Shown here piece by piece: positions 9,943-22,041 of a stretch of 64,000 nt of DNA; position 1 is the stretch's first letter, and every line of letters starts with the position of its first letter. The notes beneath the pieces are model-generated. The model made no database searches, was not told the origin of the DNA, and worked only from the letters and a program-made list of their open reading frames with translations. The position numbers and the translations under genes were made by a program. Origin of the DNA: Anthoceros angustus (Eukaryota; Streptophyta; Anthocerotopsida; Anthocerotales; Anthocerotaceae); the NCBI GenBank assembly GCA_010909165.1, contig MU008195.1, positions 372,001 through 436,000 of the forward strand, written 5' to 3'.

Positions 9943-11153
9943 CTGCGAATGACCAAGCAATCAACAAAATCACCACAAACATTCACACAACCTACCCCAA
10001 AGGGCCCTCGCACTCTAAACAACATACAAACCATCCAGACCTGACCACCATGGAACCGCCAGACCACAGGCAGAGGGCCTGCAAAACAACATCAAAGAAG
10101 CGGTACAGATCGGATCATACCCTTGCCGACAGAACGATTGCCCTCTGAAGACTGTCAGATGCTCCAAGAGAAACACCTGGAAGACGTGATTCCCCAAGAC
10201 AACCGAACGAAACCCTACTACTACCGCAACGGATGTGGGGATTGCTGTACACAGGCCACCATTTCCTAGACTCCCTGTTGTGAAAGGCAGAGCTGGAGGT
10301 GTAGCTCCCATTTTCGACACTCAGCAACAGAAGGTGAAGACTGCCCAGATCTGCACCTCGTCGCCAACAACAGTGGCGAGGGGGGATGCCACTGCAACCG
10401 AGCAGGAGCTAGAGGAGAAAGCATTGAAGCACCATTTTGACAGACAACACTGGACGAAGGCCCTTTCAACAGTTGCGACAAACTAGCTAACAGTCCCCTC
10501 CTGTCCGGCCCTGCAGATCTTGGCAAATCCCTGCTGGCCAGGCGTCACCCACTGTACGAGTTGCAACCTGGGCGCGACCAAAGTTGAATAATCGGGCTCC
10601 AGGACGTGCACCGTCGTTGCCCACAGGCTGCCAAAAAGCGAGTCTGCTTCAACGAGAGTCGGCCGCCGAGATTGATTGAAAGACCTTGAGCATAAGCGTG
10701 TTACCGCGTACCTGCTACATTCGTAATTCCCTTTGACCCCAGGAATGACGCGACAGGATGTTAGAGAGATCAAGCGTCATGCCACAGACCTGACCAGAAA
10801 TGGAGCACTCAGGAAGTGCTGGCAGCGATGGCACATAGTATTGTCAAGAGCCAACACCGAGAAAGCAATTGAAAACCTCAATCGACATAGACGACGTAGC
10901 CCAGCCTGACATGGAGAGAGAGACACAAGGTTGGTGCTGCAGCCATCGCCGACAAGAGAAGAACAGGGTGGTGTGCGGAGGTATGTTGGCTGGACGTGGG
11001 AGACACTTGGCTGACACATGGTATTCCAAGGCTTGCAAACGAGTCTGAGATTTGTAGACAAGCAACACATCATGCTACAAGGCAAGTAGCTTTGCTTTCA
11101 CATTTCCCATGGTGTGCCCCAGCTTTGTCCAGGTGAGGATTGGGGTTCCTGTT
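9943..11153. other. Spacer: OST4 upstream region joined to thioredoxin 3' region
   Basis: 9,943-10,240 matches the OST4 upstream region at 29,163-29,480. From about 10,440 to 11,100 the sequence is the reverse complement of the interval between the decayed thioredoxin gene and LEA_2 gene 2 (about 45,750-46,420). No gene is supported. Confidence 0.6.
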
Positions 11154-11832
11154 CTAGGACTGCAGCCATACACGATCCGAAGCCTCTGGGCACCCCCGCC
11201 ATAGAACTCATCCACCTTGGCTCCGTCCCGGTAGAAACGGAACGTTGGAGTGTACATCCTGTGTGGTGGCCTCGCATTTGTCGATGTCGGCATACACAAA
11301 ACGGAGGATGGATACTCGTTGCTCAGGTTGCAGAAAGTGGGAAGCATTTGCTTACACGCGTGGCACCTGAGGCAGAAGCAATCCGTGTGCCAGGGCTGAG
11401 CATACCAGACCAGCAGAGCATGCAACTCAGAACAGAAATGCATCCAAAGCATTCAACTCGGGAAAAGCACACGGATCAACTCCACCCACGGCTTACCAGG
11501 ACGCTCCGTAATTCACTACAGCCTGCACAAACGCGACGAAATCCAATCAAATCAAACGAGTTCCACATCACCAGCTCACTAACCGACGGTTGCAGGAGCA
11601 AGAGAGGGAAAAAGACTCACACGCCGCTTGCAAGCCTTGGCATTGGACAGGATCTCGGTGAGCTGCTCGTCCGTTGTTGCAGTGACGAGATTGCCATGGA
11701 ATTCACGGGCAGGGCAAACCCTGCCGCCTCTTCCAACACCTTCTGAGGCACCGGCGCACACGCCATCTTCCCTCCTCCTGGTGCTGCTGCTGTTGTTAAC
11801 CCTAGACCAGGATTCCCTTCCTTGCTTTCCAT
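11154..11832 (-). CDS. Thioredoxin-like protein (TRX-like 3-3 type), unit A; small indels in exon 3
   Basis: Three exons on the minus strand: 11,832-11,621, 11,522-11,497 (26 nt) and 11,366-11,154, all with GT-AG borders. Exon 1 carries LVTATTDEQLTEILS. Exon 2 reads AVVNYGASW, joining to CHACKQMLPTF in exon 3, so the active site is WCHAC. Then come YPSSV, an acidic ADIDKCEA strand, the cis-Pro segment TPTFRFYRDGAKVDEF, and a predicted end like RVWLQS. This matches the plant TRX-like 3-3 family, small thiol-disulfide proteins. Single-base losses, for example before VYADID and around RYTPTF, break exon 3 differently in units A and B, so the gene is probably intact in the plant. It is divergent from the next RLK. 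Confidence 0.78.
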
Positions 11833-12527
11833 CGCAACGGAACCTGGCCCCAACCAGAAGATGTACAACGGACAATGACAGTCTTGTTTCGTCCCTCCAA
11901 TAGGTTAGGTCATCCCATCACTGTCGAAGGGCATCCGCACCAACTCCACCCCATCTCCTTGTCGCCTGCGAATGCGAGACATGCCATTACCCGTTCCTTT
12001 CCTTCCTTTCATTCCTTCCCGTCCCGGTCTGCGGGCCCTATCTCCGCCTTGTCCTTCATCCGCCAGCTCGAAAGAGCTCTTCCTCCCGGTAGCAACAACA
12101 GCAACACATTCCCCGCGGGATCCCACATTTGCTAGCCGGCATCTGCACTCCGCAGACCGCCGGGAAGCCGGGATCCGTCACTGTGATAAGATGCGCATTG
12201 GCAAGCGAATGTGGAGGGGCCGGGTACGAGGCCGCATCCCATCCGGTTGCTGCCACATCTGGAGGCATCCCCGCAAACGACGACACACGACGTCACCTTG
12301 CTTCTGCCGACCCGCTACTTCCGCACTGGCAGGCCGGAAGATCCGAGGAAGGAGAAGCCCGTCTCTCTCTCTTCCACTCAGTCAAGCCACGCAAATGCAG
12401 TGGCAGCTCCATTCCGGCCGGATCTTTACTGGCCCGGTCCTGTGGACTGTAGCCAGCGGTCAATGAGGCCGCCGGCTTCACACGCCTGGCGCCAGGCAGT
12501 TGGGTCCTCCTCCCCATTTGCATGCCG
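11833..12527. promoter_or_regulatory. Shared upstream region between thioredoxin (-) and RLK (+)
   Basis: About 1.2 kb (to 13,014) separates the divergent thioredoxin start and the RLK B start. The portion 12,050-12,530 is distantly similar, in reverse, to 44,300-44,800, so the divergent arrangement is older than the array. No defined promoter element is claimed. Confidence 0.45.
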
Positions 12528-13013
12528 TTCGCCCCCACGGAAGCCTGGAAGCTGCGTGCTTTGAGCTTTTGTGAGATAGCTCCTTGTTGTTGTGTGTGTT
12601 TGTGGACGTTTGAATCCTCCTTGTGATCTACATCATCCTTTGTTTCTTGTGATCTGCATCATCCTCTGCTTCATTCGTCTCCTTGCGTCCGATTGCGCTG
12701 CTGCTGCTGCCGTAGGACGAAGCTGCCTCCAATTGTTGTGCTGTTGCTACTGCAAAAGGAGGCATACGCATCCGTCTGTGTTGTTGCTGCAGAAAGAATA
12801 AGCTGCATCTGCATCCCACTGGGGGTTGCTGCTGCTGCAGAAGGAGGAATCTGCATCCGATTGTTTTGCTGCTGGTGCGGAAAGAAGGAATCTGCATCCG
12901 ATTGCGCTGCTGCTGGTGCTGGACGAAGAAGCTGCATCCAAACCTGGAGCCTGTGAAGCGATTTGGAGTTGGAATTGCATGGGGGTGCCTTGATTAAGGA
13001 AGAAGGCTGGATC

Positions 13014-15491
13014 ATGGGCGGGAGACGCCGGCCATGGATGTTCCTCCTCTCGATCTTCATCCTCATCCTGGCGGGAGGGGCGGAGGGGACGACGAATGCA
13101 ACCGACCTCACGGCCCTGCTGGCCGTGAAAGCCGCGCTGGTGGATCCAACCGGGAGCCTAGTCAACTGGCAGGGGACGATCCTTGCGGCGCCGGGGCGTG
13201 GGCGGGGTAATCTGCGAGCAAAATGCGCAGGGAGTGGGAACGGTGATTGAGCTACGTCTCTTCCGCATGGGGCTGCAGGGCGTGCTGGCTCCGGAGGTCG
13301 GGAATCTGCAGAACCTGGTGACACTGGATGTGATGTGGAACAGCATCTCGGGGAGCTTGCCACCCTCCATCGGCAACCTCCCGCTCCTCCAGCTCCTGCT
13401 ACTGAGCGGCAACAACATGACAGGCCCGCTGCCTCCCGAACTGGGCCGGCTCGCGACCCTCATCCGGCTCCAGGTGGACCAGAACAAATTCACCGGCCAG
13501 ATCCCGACCACCTTCACCAACTTGCTCGCCATCCAGCACTTCCACCTCAACAACAACTCCTCTCCGGCAACAATCTGAGCGGGGTATTGAACGAGTCCTC
13601 CCTCCTGGGGCTCAGGCCGGCGAGCTCCTTCCAGGACATCATCGTGGATTTGCAGAACAACAGCATCACCAACATTAGCGTTCCCCTGCCGAACGTGAAG
13701 CTCTGGCTGTGGAGTAACCCCGCCTGCAGCGGATCCAACTCCGGTTTCACAGAATGCCAAAGGCAGGAGATCGCAGTTTCCTCGGAATTGGACCGCGGGG
13801 ACAACGAGACCGTCAGCAACTGCGCCGACGCTGTGGTTTGCCGGGAGCAGTACCAGGCCGCCTGGGCCGTGGGAGGCCCGCCGTTCAGCTGCTCCTGCAG
13901 GTACCCCGTCACGCTCCGCCTCCGGCTCAAGAGCCCCAGCTTCACCCTCTTCGCGCCCTTGGTGAGCAGATTCGAGAGCCACATCGCGGGAGCCGTGAGC
14001 ACAGTGAGCAACGCGACGGTGTCTCTCATCCCCGAGCAGGTTCACGTCCGGAACTACACATGGCAGGCGGGGAAGGATGCTGCTGGATCTGCAGCTCTTC
14101 CCGACCCGGATGACAGGTTCCAGCAGACGCAGGCGGACGTGGTCTTCACGCTCTTCGCGACCTGGAAGCTTCCGGAGGAGCCGCACTTCGGGCCGTACGA
14201 GTTCATGCTGTGGATCCCGGGGTGTATGGCTCCGTGAGCGAGATCGCCGGGGGATGGGGACAGGGAGGGATCGGGGTGGGGGTTGTGGCGGGCGCGGTGG
14301 CGGCGGCTGTGGCTGTGGCCGTGGCGGGCGCGGTGGCGGCGGCTGTGGCTGCCACGGTCGTCCTGGCGTTCGGGGTTGGGGTTTGGGTGGTGAGGAGGAA
14401 GGGAAAGGGGAAGAGGAAGGCAACGACCATCAGGCGCGGACCGCTGGGCGGCGACGGCAGCAGCGTGCAGATCACGGGGTGAAGGAGTTCACCTTCGGGG
14501 AGCTGAGCGAAGCGACTGATGGATTCAGCGAGGAGCGGAGCATCGGGCGGGAGGTACGGGAGAGTATACTATGGGGAGCTGGCGGAGGAAGGGATGGTGG
14601 CCATCAAGCGCGCACAGGAGGGGAGTTTGCAGGAAGCCACGAGTTCTACACCGAGATTGCGCTGCTGTCGCGGGTGCATCACCGGAACCTGGTGAGGCTG
14701 GTGGGGTATTGCCATGACCAGGAGGAGCAGATGCTGGTGTACGAGTACATGGAGGGGGACGCTGCGGGATAATCTGTCCGGAGGAGCAGCCGGGGCTGGA
14801 TCTCCAGGCTCGCCTGCGCATCGCCATGGGGAGCGCGAGGGGGATAGCTTACCTTCACAACGAGGCCAACCCGCCGATCTTCCACCGGGACATCAAGGCC
14901 ACCAACATCCTGCTGGACCACAAGCGGAATGCCAAGGTGGCGGATTTCGGGCTCTCCAAGCTGGCGCCCGCGCCGGACCAGGAGGGATCTGGGCCGGGGC
15001 ATGTCTCCACCGTCGTGAAGGGGACGCCCGGGTACCTGGACCCCGAGTACTTCCTCACCCACAAGCTCACGGACAAGAGCGATGTTTACAGCTTCGGGGT
15101 CGTGCTCCTGGAGCTCATCACCGGGCTGCACCCCATCTCCCACGGGAAGAACATCGTGCGCGAAGTGAACACGGCCTTCGAATCCGGCACCGTGCTGGAC
15201 ATTGTGGATCCTCGCATGGGCCCCCTACCTGAGCTCATTCACCCGCTGGTGAGCCTCGCCGTGAGCTGCTGCCAGGACAACCCCGATAAGCGGCCCGGCA
15301 TCGTCGAGGTGGTGCGGGACCTGGATGACATTTGGCACACCATGCCCTGGGGCGTCTCCACCGATACTGAGGGTTCAGCGCGTGTGCACTCCAAGGGGCC
15401 TCCGCGAGCCCGCTTTCAGGATGATAACTCCGACATCTCCATTGCCGGCGGGATCACCAGCGGCACAGTTATCGACGTCATTCCCCGATAG
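13014..15491 (+). pseudogene. LRR receptor-like kinase, copy B (LRR-deleted; frameshifted as assembled)
   Basis: Starts MGGRRRPWMFLLSIFILIL with a signal peptide, the LRR N-cap DLTALLAVKAALVDPTGS, and three to four LRRs, then jumps at about 13,570 from LNNNS into NNLSG. Relative to copy C roughly 0.5 kb of LRRs is missing. The middle section 13,580-14,230 is a diverged version of the extracellular module (VDLQNNSITNISVPLPN, then VTLRLRLKSPSF). The membrane segment 14,270-14,390 is an expanded Ala/Val/Gly repeat. Kinase: [42 protein letters not shown], tail ending VIDVIPR. Frameshifts lie near 13,200, 13,570, 14,235, 14,480-14,660 and 14,760, and from 14,826 to the stop the frame is open. Confidence 0.85.
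14283..14356 (+). repeat. Internal duplication in the transmembrane-encoding segment of RLK B
   Basis: A roughly 48-bp stretch of the form gcgggcgcggtggcggcggc is repeated with ctgtggctgtggccgtg between copies. It encodes [20 protein letters not shown]. The hydrophobic helix of copy B is therefore longer and more repetitive than that of copy C ([20 protein letters not shown]). Confidence 0.6.
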
Positions 15492-16422
15492 TACCAGAAG
15501 TGCATGAGCCAAACACGGCATCATAATCTTGTATTTCCACCAGTCTTCCATGACTGAGATAAGCCTGGCAATGCTAAAGCGTTGCTGCAATTTGTGATGC
15601 CACAAGTTGCGAACACAAGACGCTGAAGAGTGAAATGCTGAAGTGATTCAACTGTTAAGCCCTCTCACAAACCGCAAAATCATGAGGTTTCTGGTGTCAG
15701 CTAGGGCGAAAGACTATGCTTCTGTGTTCATCATGGCGGCCAAGCCAACTCCGATGAACTATGCTTTGCATCATCCACCAGCCGCTTAGACTAGCAGTCA
15801 GAAAGGAAAAGAAAAGTTACTCACACATGTCAGGCGACGATATCGTAGAGGCCTCTCGGATGTATGAAGCCTAAAAACTTCATACGCCAGAACACAAGTT
15901 ACCAGCAGCAATAGATACCATGAATGACGCTGGCACCTGCAACCGAGTCTGAATGCAGACCTTCTGCGCTGGAAAAGCATGTTGCGTTCCGTCATTCATC
16001 ATCTGCCACCAACACAAACAGTGACGACTCAACCGTTACCTACATCTATATGTGCCAAACCGGTTACCTTCACCCATTTACAGAGAATTAAGGTGAAGAT
16101 CTGGCAGCCCCGTACAACACACCACAAATTGCCAAACAGCACCCACCAAGACCTACTCCAAAAATGTGTTGACCTTTAATTGCTGGCTACATTGCGCAAT
16201 TCTGTGATAAAACACCATTCAGCACTGAGGGAACAAAAGGAGCTTGATGCCACTCCCATCCCTAACAAATTGTCACTGCACCATGTTAGACACCTTCCGT
16301 CAGCAACCGATATCACTCAAGTAGCCTCAGCTGCACGACAGGCAGCGACAGCTCCTTCACTTAGAAGATTGTGTCATTCTCTTAATAGCTCGCATACGTT
16401 GTGCCTCAACATTAGCTGCCAC
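15492..16422. other. RLK B 3' flank, noncoding
   Basis: Counterpart of 3,304-4,239, nearly identical apart from small indels (for example agctagggcg versus agctaggagcg). No gene. Confidence 0.65.
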
Positions 16423-16507
16423 CTTCGTACGTGATAGACAACTACCAACACAGAGATGCTAATCCCTAAAGGTTGGCGAGACAACTGAGATCTTGGTCGT
16501 CAATCAT
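16423..16507 (-). pseudogene. OST4: OST4 pseudogene, unit B proximal
   Basis: Counterpart of 4,240-4,324: reads MIDDQDLSCLANL then a stop. The lesion is shared with unit A, so the pseudogene predates the unit duplication. Confidence 0.8.
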
Positions 16508-16840
16508 CTGCGTATGACCAAGCAATCAACAAAACCACCACAAACATACACACAACCGACCCCGAAGGACCCTCGCACTCTGAAGAACATCAACCCATCC
16601 AGACCTCACCACCATGAAACCGCCAGGCGACAGGCAGAGGGCCTGCAAAGAAGAAGAAGAAGAATTATCAGAAGTAAGCTACAGATCAGATCTTGGCTCC
16701 GTGGGAAATCCCTACGCAACATACTTTATACAATTTTGACCCAGATTTAGCCAATTCCGTTGTAGTGTAGAGTGGATGGGGTCCGTGGGAAAACTCTAGA
16801 CAAAATAGTTGATAGAATTTTAAATCCAGCCATAATCAAA

Positions 16841-16912
16841 TCCGTTGTAGTCTAGACGGTTAGGATACTCGGCTCTCACCCGAGCGACCCGGGTTCGAGT
16901 CCCGGCAACGGA
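16841..16912 (+). tRNA. tRNA-Glu (CTC)
   Basis: 72 nt with all arms: acceptor TCCGTTG/CAACGGA, anticodon stem CTCGG/CCGAG with CTC in the loop, T stem CCGGG/CCCGG around TTCGAGT. CCA is not encoded, as expected for a nuclear gene. A TTTT run follows at 16,941-16,944 and could end RNA polymerase III transcription. This is the intact partner of the damaged copy at 4,657. Confidence 0.95.
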
Positions 16913-16934
16913 AGGTTTACACTCTTGCTCCGGA

Positions 16935-17617
16935 TGGGAGTTTTCTGAGGTTCAGATGTTTTTCACTTTTCAGTCCGTAGAGTCCGTCGGTGGAGACTTT
17001 GGTTTTCAGAGCCTCTTCGACCACTTTTTCACTCTTCATTCCGCAGAGTGCAAGATTTCAGGCCAAACTCAGCACAGTCCAGATGGTTCACAGGAATCGC
17101 GTCGCAAACCGCACAATCCAAACATTCTTCGAAAGCTCTGGTGTTTTGCAATTCGACTGTGTTAGTCCTCTCTATGGAAGATGTTGGAAGTAAAAATACA
17201 CTTTGGTCCGCTGGCCGGCACAAGTACCTGTCCCGCAATTTCCACATTGGTGGAGCAGGTTTCAGCAGCTGGTTAGCGAGGAACGACGTCGACAACGGTG
17301 CCGCTGAGGAGCACGTCGGTGTGGTTGAAGTTGTCGGAGTTCTAATCTTGACTGCGGTGGCGAGGCGGCTTAGCCTGCAGACCTGCTGAAGCCTCGATAT
17401 CTGTGGACACATCCCAGGGCATTGTGCGCCATATATCATCCAAGTCGCGGACCTCCTCAAGAATCGAGGGCCGCTTGTCGAAGTCATCCTGGCAGCAGCT
17501 GATGGCCAGGCTCACCAGCGGCTGGAACACCTCAGACGAGAATGCTCCCATCTGGGGATCCACTACATGCAGCACAGTGTCGGAGTCATATGCCGTCTTC
17601 ACCTCGCGCACCTTCAG
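16935..17617 (-). pseudogene. Inverted 3' fragment of a C-type RLK, unit B
   Basis: Counterpart of 4,750-5,432, encoding REVKTAYDSDTVLHVVDPQM through SCCQDDFDKRPSILEEVRD to QAKPPRHRSQD. One residue differs (DDF versus DDP). Same inverted orientation and same break. Confidence 0.88.
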
Positions 17618-19328
17618 TGCTTATTTACAAAAACACCCCCCATCGGGTATATTCCCCAATCGAAAATTCCAGTCCACCCCTAATCTAGTTTGAGTGTGCA
17701 AAGCCTATCACAGCCACAGGAATTGGAGCCTCTCCTTTCCTCCGTGATGGCTTTCTTTCGCCAGGTTTTCATAGCTCTGCACAAAGTGCTATTATAGTTC
17801 TGCAGAAAGCGCTACTATAGCTCTTCGAGCTGGCTAACGCTATTTATGGGATGACTATATGTGATTAGCGACTTCTTGGCACCGGTGATAGGTAGGCCCT
17901 TCATCATCCCTGATCACAATATTATTAATAGGTAGTTAGGAAAAGGCATTCGAGGACTAGGACTTCTCTTTACTATTAGTCCTTTTGGGTTGTTCCTCCT
18001 CGGACTTGAGGGTAGATGGGATTCCTCATCTAGCCTATTAATAACGTCTACTCTTCTCTCCTTTAGAGGTCCCATTCGAGGTGTCCGATTATATTTTCCC
18101 TATTTAAAACTAATAATAATATTATAAACTTTAAAATCAAAAATACCCAAAAAGAAAAATTTAAATTTTGATTGATAGGTTTCACTAAAAATAATTTTAC
18201 CACTTCTCTATATAGTTGTTTGAAAGCTAGCACTCTCTCTAAGCAACATCAAAAACCTCTACCTATCATAAAGGAAAAAGCCTAGCTTAAGAGTCTTCAA
18301 TCACACCTAAAAGTCTATTATGCTTTGAAATAATCGATTCTTTTTCTTTCTTTTTAATATTTTTAGTAAAAGAATTAGAAATCCCATTTAGGAGGTGAAA
18401 ACTAACATGAATATATGTTTCAAAAGGTCCCAATTACCATTTAGGAAAAGTCCCATTTATTACATTGTAAACTAAAGGGAGTAGGATGGGAGGTCCCATT
18501 TAGAGAGGAATCCAATTTATAGAGTTCGAATTAGAGGGGCCGATCGTATGGTGTTTTGAATTAAAGCCCCCGCTACTTCTACATCAGACATATATGTTGG
18601 TGCTTTCCATTCACACTTACACTTTCCACCACATAGAGCTGCAAAGTGAAATCATAGATCTCGTGCCCATGTGCCGAACGAGGGTTGGAATTCGCCCTTA
18701 CACATGGCCACAATAGCCAACCTCTCCGGATCCTTGTCGACCACTTGTCCAAGGCGCTAGCTCCTTGTTCACTTTGCGTTCCTTGACTTTGTACCATGAG
18801 TTACCCTATAGGAGCAATCGCCTAGGGTGAAAACTATATAACGGCACACTAGTTAAACACTAAGCTGCGACTAGCTTGTAGTGTTGTTCCATGATATCCT
18901 TTCTTTCAATCCTAATTAAGAGTTGGTGTATCGCTTTCCGTTAGATGTGACCACGATTCCGTCAAGCAAAGGTGGGCTGGAAGAAGGTGCTGTCAGATTG
19001 GACACAGGTGAGATGGACGACACAATTAAAACACGCCCTCCACCCCTCTCCACCTGGACTAAGAAGCAGCGATAATTGCAGATGATGGTCTCAAGTGCTG
19101 TTGCTCAAATGGTTCAGTATGCAACAATCAAAGTCTGCATGCAAGTAGGGACTATACATGCAAGCCTGGCAACTAAAAAGCAGGCCATTGTTAAGAGATA
19201 ACTCTTGATATTAGAAAGTTTTTGAAATAAACTATAAATAAAGATAGAATAGAACTCAACTACAATAATATTATAACCATAGTTTCAAATATATTTCTCA
19301 ATAAAATACCTATTCAATGTATAAAGAG
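17618..19328. other. AT-rich insertion of unit B, left part
   Basis: Counterpart of 5,433-7,200. It contains the 23-bp repeats (about 17,768-17,827, one partly deleted), the TCCCATTTAGGGA-like motifs, and the gapped left peptide fragment (18,575-18,830). No intact gene. Confidence 0.5.
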
Positions 19329-20056
19329 CTAATGAGGTGATAATTGTATAAAATTATAATGAGAGTTGCCATTGTACCATACGCGATAATGCGTGATTTT
19401 TCCTTTTAAATTCAATGGGTTCATATTAGAAACATGACCCTCCTTGACATTTGACATAAGCGAGATTGATGTTTTTAAGACTTGCGCTAACATCAAGAGC
19501 TCTAATTCGCCACCCACTCGTGACCATACTCATCCTCTTAATATAATTGTCTATGTCGCCTCTACTAAATCTTTGTAGGTATCTCGATGGCTTTCTAATT
19601 CGGTCATAGCCCTTTTGCGTAAAACATCTGACACGCGGCCTTGACTAGCGTTATCTAACTTCCCATAAAAGTATGCCCCAGCGACAGCTCTGAACAAACA
19701 TTTTCCATCCCCTTCAACATGAATGATCTTGTATTCATTTGGTTGCAATATTTTCCTATCAATGGGTGATGTGAAACTCTCTGAAACAACCTTCGATTTG
19801 GCTGCACTGCGTTCATGTGGGATCTTTGCAAGTGTGAAGCTCTTTGAAACAACCTTCGACTTCTCTAAACTAGTATTGCCGCCTCCGTTCACATGGGATT
19901 CTTGCGGATGTGCATCTCTTTGAAACAACCTCGGACTTTCGAACCAATATTTGGTTGTGTGTGATCTTTGCTTTTTTTACGCTCTAATATAGACAAATCT
20001 TTCTTTGAATCAAAATCGGAAGGAGAGAGTTTTCTCTTGGCGCTTGATTGAACCAT
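19329..20056 (-). pseudogene. OTU-domain protease, unit B (frameshifted as assembled)
   Basis: Same protein as 7,201-7,947, with HVEGDGKCLFRAVAG and the terminal WYNGNSHYNFIQLSPH present. The frame breaks at several short indels: around 19,387-19,460, near 19,559, near 19,877 and near 19,940. Catalytic motifs are intact at nucleotide level. Whether the breaks are real cannot be told from one sequence. Confidence 0.78.
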
Positions 20057-21943
20057 CTTTAAAAATATCATATCATATACAACACAACATATATAGCCTT
20101 CAACATGGGGCTTACGACCTTGGTCTTTGAATATTGTAAATATATTGATTAAAAGGGGCTTAAGACCTTGGTCTTGAACTTTGTAAAAACTTAAAATAAA
20201 AGAATGGGCCATGCATATGCATTCTACACACAAAGCAGTTGCTTCTCCCTATACACTTGTACTATATGTAGCTTTGTGTGCCAAGAACACTACGCGAGTT
20301 GCTAATAAAGGGCTGGGATTACGTTAAACTAGTCCGGGTTTGGTTAATCAATGAACTTGCTAACGATTGCAAATACTGTCACGGGGAAATAAAAATGCGA
20401 GTGAGATTGAAAAGCTTCGCTCAAGAGGGACTCCCCGAATTGTGCTTGGTGCAATTCTATATTCGAAGCAATTGGGCAACACACTGGCGAGTTTTCGTTG
20501 TACAACCACTGGGCACAACAAACACAAGTTGGTTGATAATACCAGCTTGAATTAAAGCCAGTCTTGCTATTTCTACATCCTATGGTTGTAGTGTTAGTGC
20601 TTTCCAGCTCACACAGAGCCCCCAGAGTGGAAGCACAGATCTCTGTACCCATGTGCTGAACGAGGATCGGACGTGGCCACAGCCACGTCCTGTCTTGCAC
20701 GTGGCCACAATAGCCAACCTGTCCGGGTCCTTGCTGACCAGCTTGTCCAGAAGGCGCAGCTCCAGCTCCTTGTTTAGCTTGCAGTTCCTTGACTTTGCAC
20801 CACGAGTTACCCTATAGGAGCAATCGGCATGCTGCAGGAATGGTGGCTTTGATGAATGCTAGCGTCAATGAATGCTAGCACCATCAAAGCACGGAATGCT
20901 GGCTTCATCGAAGCAGGAACAGAAGAAGAAGAATAACATCTTAGACTAAGCAACGAACATGAAGGACCATCTCAAAGCCCAGGACCTTGAGCACACCGTT
21001 CGGACATCCAGCACAAAGATCCGTGCAATCACGAGGCCAATTTCTCGAAAGTGGAAATCGTGCAGTCGCAAGTTTCTCCGCAACCGATGTGGGGATTTCT
21101 GTGCACAGGCCACCATTTCTGTACACAGGCCAAGCATTGCTGCAATTTGTGATGCCACAAGTTGCGAACACAAGACGCTGAACAGTGAAACGCTGGAGTG
21201 ATTCAACTGTTACACCGCAAAATCATGACGATTCTGGTGTCAGTTAGGGCGAAAGACTATGCTTCTGTGTTCATCATGGCGGCCAAGCCAACTCCGATGA
21301 ACTATGCTTTGCATCATCCACCAGCGCCTTAGACTAGCAGTCAGAAGGAAAAGAAACAGTTACTCACTCATGTCAGGCGACGAGGCCTCTCGGAGGTATG
21401 AACCCTATAAAGCTTCATAGGCCAGAACACAAGTTACCAGCAGCAGTGGATATCATGCATGACGCTGGCACCTGTAACCGAGTCTGAATGCAGGCCTTCT
21501 GCGCTGGAAAAAGCATGTTGCAGTCCGTTATTCATCATCTGCCACCATACCTTAACAGTGACGACTCAACCGTTACCTGCATCTATATGCGCCAAATCGG
21601 TTACCTTCACTCATTTGCAGAGAGCTAAGGTGAAGATTTGGCAGCCCATAACACACCACAAATTGCCAAACAGCACCCAGCAAGACCTACTCCAAAAAGT
21701 GTTGACCTCTAATCGCTGGCTACATTGCGCAATTCGGTGACAATACACCATTCGGCACTGGGGAACAAAGGGGCTTGATGCCGCTTCTACCCTAACAAGT
21801 TGTGAGGGCCCTATGTTAGACACCTCCGTCAGCAACTCGAGTAGCCTCAGCTGCACCACAGGCAGCGACAGCTCCTTCACTTAGAATATTATGTCTTTCT
21901 CTTCATAGCTCGCACACGTTGTGTCTCAACATCAGCTGCCACC
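20057..21943. other. Unit B spacer between OTU and distal OST4 pseudogene
   Basis: Counterpart of 7,948-9,844. It includes the right peptide fragment (about 20,580-20,830), then from about 21,125 the second RLK-3'-flank copy. No intact gene. Confidence 0.5.
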
Positions 21944-22041
21944 TCAGTACTTGGGATCCGCCACCACATAGTGATAGACAACTACCAACACAAAGATGCT
22001 AAAAGCTTGGCGAGAAAACCTAGATCTCGGTCGTCAATCAT
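21944..22041 (-). pseudogene. OST4: OST4 pseudogene, unit B distal
   Basis: Counterpart of 9,845-9,942: MIDDRDLGFLAKL, frame shift, then ADPKY and a stop. Identical lesion to unit A. Confidence 0.82.

Larger units (their letters stand above)
1..12527. repeat. Tandem unit A of the RLK array
   Basis: The sequence at 1 (ttcgcccccacggaagcctg) recurs at 12,528 and 24,620, so unit A is about 12.5 kb and unit B about 12.1 kb. Content in order: RLK leader and gene, 3' flank with a decayed OST4, tRNA-Glu, inverted RLK 3' fragment, AT-rich block with an OTU gene, a second decayed OST4, thioredoxin-like gene on the minus strand. A and B agree over nearly their whole length and differ mainly by scattered short indels, often in homopolymers. 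The array probably continues to the left because the window opens inside the RLK leader. Confidence 0.93.

Noticed and set aside
13158-14423. 421-codon minus-strand frame opposite RLK B
   Set aside because: Shadow of GC-rich RLK coding sequence; composition is Pro/Arg rich and the sense strand carries a clear RLK.
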